64,000 bases of DNA from Sphaerulina vaccinii (Eukaryota; Ascomycota; Dothideomycetes; Mycosphaerellales; Mycosphaerellaceae). The translations under genes and the position numbers were made by a program. A model generated the notes under the pieces. The model did not search any database and was not told the origin of the DNA. It saw only the letters and a program-made list of their open reading frames with translations. The DNA is taken from positions 1,860,001 to 1,924,000 of the forward strand of contig JAKUDP010000006.1 of the NCBI GenBank assembly GCA_022570795.1, in the 5' to 3' direction. Shown piece by piece: positions 56,201 to 64,000 of this stretch. Positions within the stretch are counted from its first letter, which is position 1. Each line of letters opens with the position of its first letter.

Positions 56201-57314
56201 GGAAAGTGGTTTGGGCTGCTTGTCGCCATATCCGTAGTGTTCACGGAATCGCTTGCCCTCCATATCCTTATCAATCTTGGCTAGTCGTTCAGCGGCCAAT
56301 CTGTGTGCTGTGTCTTGGAGGCTGATGTATTGCAATGCCTCCTGCTTCACGTCTGGGTGAGCTACAGCTTGATTGCGCGCTGCTGATCTTGCGCCAGCCA
56401 AGTCTGATCCGTCTGGTTCCAACAACATATTATCTCGGTTCTGGTTCGCATACAGACTCTGCGCCATCGCAATAGCTGAGGCTCGAAGACCAGCCTGGTG
56501 TTTGTCCTCTTCGTACTGCCAGTCTGGTGTGCCCGTGAACATCTTGCCGCTCACATTCTCGCCCAGATGTGTAACTCTCGCAGCCTGGTTAGCTGGGTCA
56601 TTCCATCCACCGTCTCTGGTCGAGGCTGTTGCCGCACTCAGCGCATTCTTGCTGGCATTCGCTTGGTCCGGATAGAGCGGTGGCGGTGCCTGGGGAGTAG
56701 ATGTGGCACGCGCTCTGCTCTGCTGTGTAGCTCCAGTCGCTGCCATCAACGCCTTGCTCTTATTATCTGCGCTGTTTCCGCCATACGCCTGTGGGCTCAA
56801 TCCCTTATTACGGAAGGCCAATGTTGCTGCTGATTGACCTTCAGCACTGGCCTTAGCTTCCCACAGGTCCAGCTTCGCGCCCTTGTTGGCGGCGAGGAGA
56901 GCTGCCTTCGAACCAGCGGCGCTCTGTTCCGGGTGCCACAGTTCCTTCATTTTGTAGTCATTGGCAAGCATAGCAGCCTTACCCGCTGAGCCAGACACAT
57001 TTCCACTCGATGGAAAGCTGGGCAGATCCTGCGCATTGGCATATTTGAGCGACGTTGCGGCGCCTGGTAGTGTCAGTGTTAGTACTACACACCATGACGC
57101 GTGAGACAATGCTGTGCTTACTCTTGGACGACAGCTTTCCGTCAGGTCCGAGAACACTCTCGCTTTGGATGCTGCTGTTGCGCGAGTGGTTTCCCTTTCC
57201 CGTCGCCAACAGCGCTGCGGTGGAAGCTTGCGCGGATAGCTTGTTGTGGTGATCGTGAGCAGATGGGTCTGGACATGGCGGCGCCGACTGCGAAGTCGCT
57301 GTGTCGGCTGCCAT
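53218..57314 (-). CDS. EIS1: Eisosome protein Eis1
   Basis: Component of eisosomes, the stable plasma-membrane furrows (MCC) of fungi. Three exons (57314-57122, 57063-55609, 55556-53218) give 1328 residues. The N-terminal half has the Ala-rich family repeats (SLKYANAQDLPSFPS; AGKAAMLANDYK; LWHPEQSAAGSKAALLAA; SASSAATLAF-like) and the DxxDRQ-type helical region (KAREKAERQRQERALNPGKTHIGGG), ending in a long predicted coiled coil around both sides of intron 2. The C-terminal 700 residues are disordered, rich in T, A, E and P, with repeated GQPVSSGLTS elements. The protein may be regulated by phosphorylation, as in yeast; many SP/TP sites are present. Confidence 0.9.
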
Positions 57315-58273
57315 CGTGGAGGAGCTTCGGTGGATCGATAGACTTGCAGGGGTACTGTATTGTTGTCGTTCTCGTGTCTTGTCTTGTGCTATACAATGTC
57401 CAATCTGTATGGTATTACTGTAGTCTCGATTAAATTTACTCTTCCTACGGAGGTAGTGCGCTCAAAGATGCAGAGTAGTAAACACTTGTAAGCGCTTCGA
57501 CGGAGGAGAGGAGCGGAGCGAGGTCTTTGCATCAAAGCCACACAAACTGACTTCGAGACCGTTTCCTGAGCGGCGTCATCAGACAACAGCAAGAAACGAC
57601 GTCATTAACATCAGTCCATCCGAGGCGCGCAGAGCACGTCACGTGTAACTGTTCTTTGATGTTGGTTCCTGGACAATGTCACACCCGTGTACACGTGATA
57701 TGGAACAGGTACAATGCTGTACAATGTTCTGGCTCTGTTCATTGCTTCTATGTACTGTGAAAGCTGATGAGTGTCAAATTGCTGCTCTTCTGCAGCCATC
57801 GTCTCGACAACGCCTCTCAGACGAATTGGGTATAGCGTACACTCAATCTTGGAATGTCAAAAGCTTCTTCCACAGCTTCACTTCAGACTTCAGTTGTGTC
57901 TCGAGCTTGGCATTTCATCCATCTTCGCAGTTCAAAGCATAAGGGCATAGCTCATGACATGAGAAGAATCGACACACCTGAGTCCTGCTACTTACTTACA
58001 GTCAATCCAGTCTCAGCCTCGAGTCGATCCCGATCATCGTGCATGTCATAGCACAAGACCGCCTATCATAGCGTGCATAACCCGGTTTTGTGCTCCATAG
58101 ACGTGCTCCTCCTACATCACTGGCATATAAGTACAGCCGACCATCTTCTCCAGTTTCTTGAGCCATCTTATCATTCTTGCATATTACGAGTTCCCAGTCA
58201 CATATACGGACCAGACCAATCTCTTCCTTGAGAACCGCCACGACATCAATTTCAAGACACATAGCGCTCCAAC
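57315..58273. other. Divergent promoter region, eisosome gene / phosphatase
   Basis: About 960 bp without a supported gene between divergent start codons. CACGTGATA- and CACGTGTAA-type E-box strings occur at about 57692 and 57639, and could be bHLH sites, but this is only pattern spotting. No repeats or RNA gene seen. Confidence 0.45.
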
Positions 58274-59206
58274 ATGTCTCAACAAACGATAGCACCTTTC
58301 CAAAAGGTCCCCAACTTCCGCGACATCTCCTCATCCACTAGCTCACAACACATCAAACCCGGCCTCCTCTTCCGCTCCGCAGCCCCAGACGATGCCACCC
58401 CAGTCGACAGATCTCGCCTCTCCTCAGAAATAGGTCTCAAAACAATCATCGATCTCCGCTCAGACACGGAACATCATGAAGTCTCACGCAAGAACCTCTC
58501 AAAAGTCCCACCAGCTTCCGAAGCTCCTCCAGCCCTCGACCCTCCCGCCAAACCACATCCAACAGGACACGGTCACACAGAACATGGCGACCCAGAGAAC
58601 CCCTTACGCGTTCCAGGAGTCAAATATGAAATGATCAACTTCAATGGTTCTGCTTATTCTAGTCATCTGATCTGGCAGTTGTCGTACCGGAACCTCGCGA
58701 AGCTGTTTACTTGGTATACATTAGGATGGCGAACAGATGCGATCTCGATATTGGGAACGAATGTCATGCAGAAACGTGGTCTAATTGGGCTGGCGCAAGA
58801 CAGTTTGGAGTACTGTCAGAAGGAAGTGAAGATGGTCTTTGACATTCTCGCGAAAGAAGAGAACTTTCCGGTTCTGGTCCACTGTACGCAAGGAAAAGAC
58901 AGAACAGGTCTGGTTATTCTACTCGTGAGCATGCTGGTGGGAGTTGATAAGAATGCCATCGAGAAGGACTATCTACTCAGCGAAGAAGGCTTAGCGGGTG
59001 ATAAAGCAGAGCGAATTAAAGCTATTGCGAAGATTGGTCTCGGAAAGGAGTTTGCTGGGTGTCCGAAGGACTGGGCTAAGAAGGTCGTTGAGACTGTCGA
59101 GAGCAAGTATGGAGGAGTGGGGAAGTTTCTTGAAGGATGTAAGGTTGATGCGGAGCAGCAGGGGAAAATTAAGGAGATCTTAGGGGCGGAGGCGGCGAGG
59201 AGATGA
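58274..59206 (+). CDS. Protein tyrosine/serine phosphatase, Y_phosphatase3 type
   Basis: 310 residues, one exon. The P-loop HCTQGKDRTG (Cys near residue 203) fits HCxxGKDRTG of the fungal/bacterial tyrosine phosphatase family that often acts on phosphoinositides or phosphotyrosine. The N-terminal part has VPNFRDISS and LLFRSAAPDDATP, then TIIDLRSDTEH, the family's usual opening motifs. A His/Pro-rich insert lies near residues 80-115. The substrate cannot be read. No signal peptide; probably cytosolic. Confidence 0.9.
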   Translation: MSQQTIAPFQKVPNFRDISSSTSSQHIKPGLLFRSAAPDDATPVDRSRLSSEIGLKTIIDLRSDTEHHEVSRKNLSKVPPASEAPPALDPPAKPHPTGHGHTEHGDPENPLRVPGVKYEMINFNGSAYSSHLIWQLSYRNLAKLFTWYTLGWRTDAISILGTNVMQKRGLIGLAQDSLEYCQKEVKMVFDILAKEENFPVLVHCTQGKDRTGLVILLVSMLVGVDKNAIEKDYLLSEEGLAGDKAERIKAIAKIGLGKEFAGCPKDWAKKVVETVESKYGGVGKFLEGCKVDAEQQGKIKEILGAEAARR

Positions 59207-59527
59207 GCGGAGCACATCGAATGTGGTATCATTCCATGGCCTATGGGAAGAGCTGCGGGCAACTTCCATTTTCTCGAAAGTAAAGAACCATTGAGCAGTA
59301 ACGGCCGAACTGCAGCTGCTACCCGAGATGTTGAGAGCCAAACAACATCCACGCACTTCCGTCACAACAACATCAACATCAACATCAACCAAACCAACAT
59401 CTTACGAACCAAGTCATTACAACCAACAATGTCTGGCTCATTGCTATGGCTGCTCAAGTCACCGCAACACCTTCTAGAGGATCACCACAAAGATTACCTC
59501 AGCGTCTCGGTTTAAATTATCGACTCG
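59207..59527. other. Short intergenic stretch
   Basis: 320 bp with an AACATCAACATCAAC repeat run near 59367-59395. Contains the 3' end of the phosphatase gene and the promoter of the next gene. A 28-codon frame starting at 59429 is not called. Confidence 0.45.
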
Positions 59528-60195
59528 ATGAACCTCTTCCTCCTCCACAACAAGGGCATGGGATACTCCGTACCAGAATACAAGTTCATACCAATAGGGC
59601 CCATCAAACAAGATATCAGGTCCGCCCCCGATACGATGGAATTCCATGCATTCAAATTCCTCCAGCCGTATATCGCAGCGAAGACACTGAGACAAGTCCG
59701 ATTCGTCGACATCGCGTTCGACAAGCCATTACTTGAGGAGAGGCAAGGTGGTGCGGATGACAAGACGCTACGGATATCGCTGATCGTCATGGCGCGGGAT
59801 GGGAAGTATCTGAAGCCCAATCACATCCAGCAGATCACAGGCGGGAAGTTTGAGGACAGTGATTTCATCTCCTTGGAGGAAGCTACGAAATATGTACATG
59901 GGGATCGTGCCTCCGATATTCGACGCGCGATTATGAGGTTCAACGCCATGGCGCCCATGATGAGGGACATTCTTATACCCACACAGCAGATTTCGCCAGC
60001 GCTCAGGCTTCTGTGCTCGAAGTCGATTGCTGGCGAACTTCGGTAAGTTCATCTCATTCACAACATCTCACGAAAACCGAGCCCACCAAAGCGACAAGTT
60101 CGAAGACAGGCGGCGGGAGGCACGGCTGCAGTCTTCACAGATACTTGCTTACCTTCAACTGCTAACACTTCTACCCTAGGCAGATTGAGCTCTAG
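59528..60195 (+). CDS. Unknown 176-residue protein
   Basis: Exon 1 is 59528-60042; a GTAAGT intron with a strong CTAAC branch site and CCCTAG acceptor leads to a short last exon 60180-60195 ending TAG. If unspliced the frame stops after one more codon, so the product hardly changes. It starts MNLFLLHNKGMGYSVPEYK and has regular alternation of hydrophobic and charged residues (TLRQVRFVDIAFDKPLLEE; LRISLIVMARDGKYLKPNHI). No domain recognised; compact, soluble, no signal peptide. Confidence 0.6.
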
Positions 60196-60252
60196 TATCG
60201 CAAAAGTCTGGAGAAGGCATGGATCTGTGCCCGTGAAGGCGGCCATGATGAT

Positions 60253-60615
60253 ATGCTCTACCTGATTCCTACCGACTGTGATAAAGCATGTCAACCAGGC
60301 AGTGTCATCAATGTGCCATATCAGGCTCAGGGAAAGAGTGTCAGTGTGACATATCAGGTTTACGGAAAATGTGTCAAGCCGCGGAACCAATTTGGGCCAA
60401 TTGAGATAGATCATGCGGTGAAAATTGAAGCTGATCTCCGAAGACTTTGGTGGAGGACATTCCGTTACGATGACCCTATGGCTATTGAGCTGGTGGACGT
60501 AGGACCTCATTGGCAGAGTCCAGTGTGGAATGATACTGCGGTTGCGGGTGCTTCGGACTCTGTTCCAGAGTGGGTGCTCCAAGACCAGGGTCGTTGGGTG
60601 CTCCAAGATTCTTAG
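60253..60615 (+). CDS. Possible small unknown protein
   Basis: 120-codon frame with fairly protein-like composition (PYQAQGKSVSVTYQVYGKCVK; EADLRRLWWRTFRYDDPMAIELVDVGPHW). The same frame is open upstream of the first ATG almost to the end of the previous gene, so it could be a 3' part of that gene or a separate gene. An opposite-strand frame of 200 codons overlaps it and looks less regular. No family recognised. Confidence 0.35.
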   Translation: MLYLIPTDCDKACQPGSVINVPYQAQGKSVSVTYQVYGKCVKPRNQFGPIEIDHAVKIEADLRRLWWRTFRYDDPMAIELVDVGPHWQSPVWNDTAVAGASDSVPEWVLQDQGRWVLQDS

Positions 60616-61136
60616 ACGACTGAGGGCATGAGGGGACAGATGAAGACGAATGAGCTGCAATAGGGTCGTGGGGATACTTGCATGATAAGAGCTTTGAAGG
60701 CTGTGGCATCATGCAGAATGGAACATGAAATTGATCGCATCAACACAACTTTGACCTATTGTCTCCGTTGGTCTCTGCGGTCCGAGCTCCATTATCGACG
60801 GCCATGCCCTCAACTGAATCTCGCACCAACTCAGAACGTAGTGGCCTACTCACTTTGTGCCATGCTGTATACATATTCCCGTTTGGAAGTACATGTCTCA
60901 ACGTCCTATGCCTATCAGCTTCTGTGGTAGTCAGCCGAGACCTCTCGTTGTAGACGTTTACTAGCAACAGTGACCACAACGTGCGCGTCGTATGCAAGCC
61001 AGTCACTTGCGAAGTAGTCACACAATGCTCGACGCGATAGAGGCCCATACAGCTCCAAAACTTCAGATGTCTGCCTACCTTTCATCGTTACCAAAATTAT
61101 CATCCATTCGATTCCACGACTGGCATAGCAATCGAC
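60616..61136. other. Intergenic stretch
   Basis: About 520 bp upstream of the 592-residue gene, with no supported frame or repeat. Confidence 0.45.
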
Positions 61137-62915
61137 ATGGACATCGAGAACGATGATTACTGGCGTCAGAGGAAGGCAAAGTCGCAGATGCGGTCTATTG
61201 ATGGCAAGTTCACGCGACGAGACAGTAGCAGCGCGCCCGAAGCTCAGCCTGAAGAACAAAGCAGACCTGGCGAAAAGCAGCCTTCTAAGCTGAGACGTCC
61301 TCGAGCCAGCTGGCGAGCGGAGCTAGGAGGCTCGTCGTCCACAGAGTCTATTGACCAGACCAACGAAAATGATCGTGCAGAAGAGCCGTTTATATGTAAC
61401 GCAGCTCTGGAGCGCACAGACCTGCAGTCGGGCTTAGCGCACACCAAGCCTAGCTGTCGCACTACGCGAAGCTCTGCTTCTCGACATTGCAAATCCGACT
61501 TCACCGCCGAAAAGATGGTTGTCGTGCTGAAGTTCACGCAGTGGGCGGCCATCACTAGAGCGAACGCCTTGACAAGCGCCAGCGCAATTGAAGATCCAGG
61601 AGAAGTCGAGTCGCAGATCCGCATCCTGGGGCGGACTTCGCACGCAAAGCGACCTCCCACGTACACCATTCAGTTGGAGAATGGCGGAGAAGTTGATGAG
61701 ATCGAGTTAAACAACATCACCGACTTCCTCTCTGTCTCCGAACTCGAGCGGTTTGAGCACCACCTCTTCGCACAGGAAGCCAGAGATCGAGCCTCTAAGG
61801 TACGCGACCATGCCGAAGCAGGACTTGCCGAGAGTACAGAGAGCAGAGCGAGTTCAGGCGACAGCTCTCCTTTGTCATCTCTGCAAAGTTCAATGTTTGG
61901 TGATGGCACACCAACTCGAAGACGTTTTGCCTTGTCTCCTGGGAGCAAACGTGACCAAGCATACAAAGATGCATACGCCACAAGATATGACGATGTTGGC
62001 ATCTTCGAGATCGCGCCTGGCAAGTACGAAGCTGCGCTCACTCCGACCGGAGCTAACACTTCCATTATCTGGGTGCAGACAAGATCTCTGATCATGGCGA
62101 GAGCTATCGAGACTGGGGTAGATGATGGCGACAATCCAGAGTTCGTGGCATATATCTCGCAAGCTGGAGAACTGATTGTGGCTGATACTGGTGACGAGGA
62201 TGATGGAGAAGAGCTGGAAGTTGTTGATAACACGAGAGGCACAATGCCTGCTCATAAGCAGAAGGACTGGGTGCTAATGCCTGTTGTCCCAGCTGCGAAA
62301 GAGAGCAATGACTTCATCGCTGTCAGCCGCGTGGTCGAGGTCAACAGGGATGATTTGACAGCATACATCGAGGTTCAGCGGCATCCTCTCATGAACCCTG
62401 CGACAGCCAATGTCTGCGTGGATCTGTTCCTGGACCTCGGAGAAGATGATGGCGTGCTGGTGGGTCAGATCACAGCTATCCTGATCGACAAGAACGTCCT
62501 GGACGGCGATGGCAAGCCAGCCTGGATGAACAGAAGTTGCGGACCGCCACCTCTTCTCATCAACATCTTCGATAGGGATGGGAAAGCTTTACCAACTTTG
62601 AAAAAGTATGCTGTCCACCTCGAGCAACAGCGCATACTCGTAATCTGGGGGTTCTGGTTCGAAGCAGAGTACGATACACCAGAAACCACTCCTGAAGATG
62701 CATTCTTCGCAGCTCTTCCGCACCTAAACAATGGCTATGCATTCGAAGGTACAGTCGTGGTCGCTCCAAACCAGTTGAAGAATGCAGAGAATGAGAAGAG
62801 TTTGATTGCGAAGTGGAAGAAGTCCGGCTTTGCAGTATGGCTGGAATGGAAGGAGGAAGAAACTCCTCTCGTGCTGGGTCGAGCTTGGCGGGATGTTGGT
62901 GAGGAGGAGAACTGA
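61137..62915 (+). CDS. Unknown 592-residue protein with disordered N-terminus
   Basis: One exon. Residues 1-130 are charged and Ser-rich, likely disordered. A small folded segment follows around residues 130-210 (VVVLKFTQWAAITRA; TYTIQLENGGEVDEIELNNITDFLS). Then comes a Ser-rich region and an acidic stretch (DTGDEDDGEELEVVD). The last 200 residues are a regular alpha/beta-type region with several W (VDLFLDLGEDDG; ILVIWGFWFEAEYD; GYAFEGTVVVAPNQL). No known motif recognised. The ATG at 61137 is the first in frame. The next gene on the same strand starts about 340 bp downstream. Confidence 0.7.
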   Translation: MDIENDDYWRQRKAKSQMRSIDGKFTRRDSSSAPEAQPEEQSRPGEKQPSKLRRPRASWRAELGGSSSTESIDQTNENDRAEEPFICNAALERTDLQSGLAHTKPSCRTTRSSASRHCKSDFTAEKMVVVLKFTQWAAITRANALTSASAIEDPGEVESQIRILGRTSHAKRPPTYTIQLENGGEVDEIELNNITDFLSVSELERFEHHLFAQEARDRASKVRDHAEAGLAESTESRASSGDSSPLSSLQSSMFGDGTPTRRRFALSPGSKRDQAYKDAYATRYDDVGIFEIAPGKYEAALTPTGANTSIIWVQTRSLIMARAIETGVDDGDNPEFVAYISQAGELIVADTGDEDDGEELEVVDNTRGTMPAHKQKDWVLMPVVPAAKESNDFIAVSRVVEVNRDDLTAYIEVQRHPLMNPATANVCVDLFLDLGEDDGVLVGQITAILIDKNVLDGDGKPAWMNRSCGPPPLLINIFDRDGKALPTLKKYAVHLEQQRILVIWGFWFEAEYDTPETTPEDAFFAALPHLNNGYAFEGTVVVAPNQLKNAENEKSLIAKWKKSGFAVWLEWKEEETPLVLGRAWRDVGEEEN

Positions 62916-63257
62916 GATGGTTGTGATCGCATTTCGCTGGAGTGCCACTCGCCTCTATCGCGGAGCACCACTCCTTGCGGTCAGCTCCGATCGAGCCGAG
63001 ACGAGGACAACACAGACACTATGCTCGAGAGCATCATGTCACGAATGAAGTGTTTCTTTGTCTTGGCCTCGTGGCAATATCGCAGCTTTGAAGTCCGTAA
63101 CAGCACAAAGCCATAAGATTACTCCTTCGTGGCATTGTTCCTAACCAGTACGGTATGCAGGACGCGAGTTCAGCTGCCGCGACAAGTTCTTCTCTCATAC
63201 CCATACACACTCACTAAACCTTTGCTCTGGCAGCAAAGACACATTCATCGACTCAGC
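62916..63257. other. Intergenic stretch
   Basis: 342 bp between tandem plus-strand genes; CCCATACACACTCACTAAACC lies about 60 bp before the next start, typical of fungal leaders. No gene. Confidence 0.45.
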
Positions 63258-64000
63258 ATGAACACTACCACTTGCACCGCATACTTGAAGACAGGGCTGG
63301 TCCCGTTAACGACCATTCCAGAAGAGCCAGAATGTGCGGTCTGCTTACACGAGTATGTCGATCCAGTTGAGCTGCGTGGTTGCAAGCACACCTTCTGTAA
63401 GTGGATTCGCAGACGAGTCTCAAGGCTAAGAACGCGTCGAGCTAACAGAAGTCCAGGTCGAGCCTGCATAGTCCAGTGGCTCTCGCTACGCAGCAAGTAC
63501 ACCTGCCCAAGTTGTAGAGACGTACTCTTCGCGCTCGATGATGCAGATCGCGGACCAGTTGGCCATGATCGTATTGTCGTCATGCAACAAGCTCTGACTA
63601 ACAGCAGATTACTGACAGGAGAGTTCCAGGTCTTCAACGACGATATCGCTTGGGCGGTTTCTGACATCCAGCGCGCCACGGCTTCTGCGAACTTCTGGCT
63701 TAGTGAACAAAACCATTCGAATGCTGCTGGTCCAGCTTTGATCAATGTCGATCGTCTTGGGCATCATCTGGTGGCTATGGGTAATCTGATCATTGGCTAC
63801 GCCCGAGCTATGCGTCAGCCCCACTGTAGGAACCAGATCCGCGATTGGAGATTCATTGTCAATGCGCTGTACAATGTCCTGGATGCTAAGAATGGTGTCA
63901 GAATGGATGCTATGGTCATGCCGCATGAGCTGAAACAGGGAATCCGAGTTCGTTTGATCGAGGAGGGCTTGACTGTGGATCGGTTCTTCGAGGATGAAGC
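63258..64000 (+). CDS. RING-finger protein, 3' end beyond the window
   Basis: Exon 1 63258-63396, GT-AG intron 63397-63456, exon 2 from 63457 to the window end without a stop. The RING motif is split by the intron: C26AVC29, GCKHTF-C (the Cys codon spans the junction), RAC, and CPSC, consistent with a C3HC4 ring and thus an E3 ubiquitin ligase fold. After the RING come about 140 residues of helical character with no recognised domain (NFWLSEQNHSNAAG; MGNLIIGYARAMRQ; RVRLIEEGLTVDRFF). Substrate and site of action unknown. Confidence 0.8.
   Translation, partial: MNTTTCTAYLKTGLVPLTTIPEEPECAVCLHEYVDPVELRGCKHTFCKWIRRRVSRLRTRRANRSPGRACIVQWLSLRSKYTCPSCRDVLFALDDADRGPVGHDRIVVMQQALTNSRLLTGEFQVFNDDIAWAVSDIQRATASANFWLSEQNHSNAAGPALINVDRLGHHLVAMGNLIIGYARAMRQPHCRNQIRDWRFIVNALYNVLDAKNGVRMDAMVMPHELKQGIRVRLIEEGLTVDRFFEDE

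Noticed and set aside
60058..60660. 200-codon minus-strand frame
   Set aside because: Opposite an intron and a plus-strand frame with better composition; contains no recognisable feature.

Overview
The window is nuclear DNA of a filamentous ascomycete. Housekeeping genes carry short GT-AG introns with CTRAC-type branch sites, genes are close together on both strands, and a repeat block is eroded in the way repeat-induced point mutation (RIP) erodes repeats. The eisosome, Dur3, Msh4, Rsa4, AflR-type and Tps3/Tsl1-type genes fit a Dothideomycete, perhaps Mycosphaerellaceae. That placement is inference; no search was run.

Layout. 0.6-3.0 kb: a Myb/SANT-repeat protein and phosphomannomutase. About 3.3-19.9 kb: an AT-rich mobile-element block. 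20.3-31.8 kb: eIF2 gamma, a second Myb/SANT-repeat protein, a secreted GH3 beta-glucosidase, two related Cys/His-motif proteins and a small protein. 33-42 kb: a small basic protein, an AflR-type Zn2Cys6 regulator, an orphan ACP-thioesterase protein lacking both catalytic serines, and a trehalose-phosphate synthase complex subunit. 44-64 kb: Dur3-type urea transporter, Rsa4/Notchless, Msh4, Eis1, a tyrosine phosphatase, several unknown proteins and a RING protein cut by the window end.

The most unusual part is the 3.3-19.9 kb block. Its own genes are split into very short exons (24-73 nt in the left gene). Nearly every intron, and much of the non-coding sequence, holds a run of 2-5 near-palindromic hexamers (consensus AAYRTT) whose starts lie exactly 11 nt apart. 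The pattern holds for genes on both strands. It is not seen in the Copia retrotransposon nested inside, in the 162-bp satellite, or in flanking genes. On the minus strand (19937 to 16211) a spliced, RIP-damaged frame reads like a fungal Mutator-like (MULE) DDE transposase. It converges tail to tail with a plus-strand gene (about 14.05-15.93 kb) for an apparently nuclear basic protein with a CxxC motif. A diverged paralogue of that gene lies at 4.07-5.04 kb. Conserved residues between the paralogues mostly use different synonymous codons, so the protein was under selection before decay. The convergent two-gene plan recalls maize MuDR (mudrA/mudrB). A complete Copia element (6034-11767, 247-bp LTRs, perfect 5-bp target duplication) later inserted into the satellite.

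All exon boundaries were read by eye from splice signals and frame continuity. Coordinates inside the decayed block are approximate except where stated.
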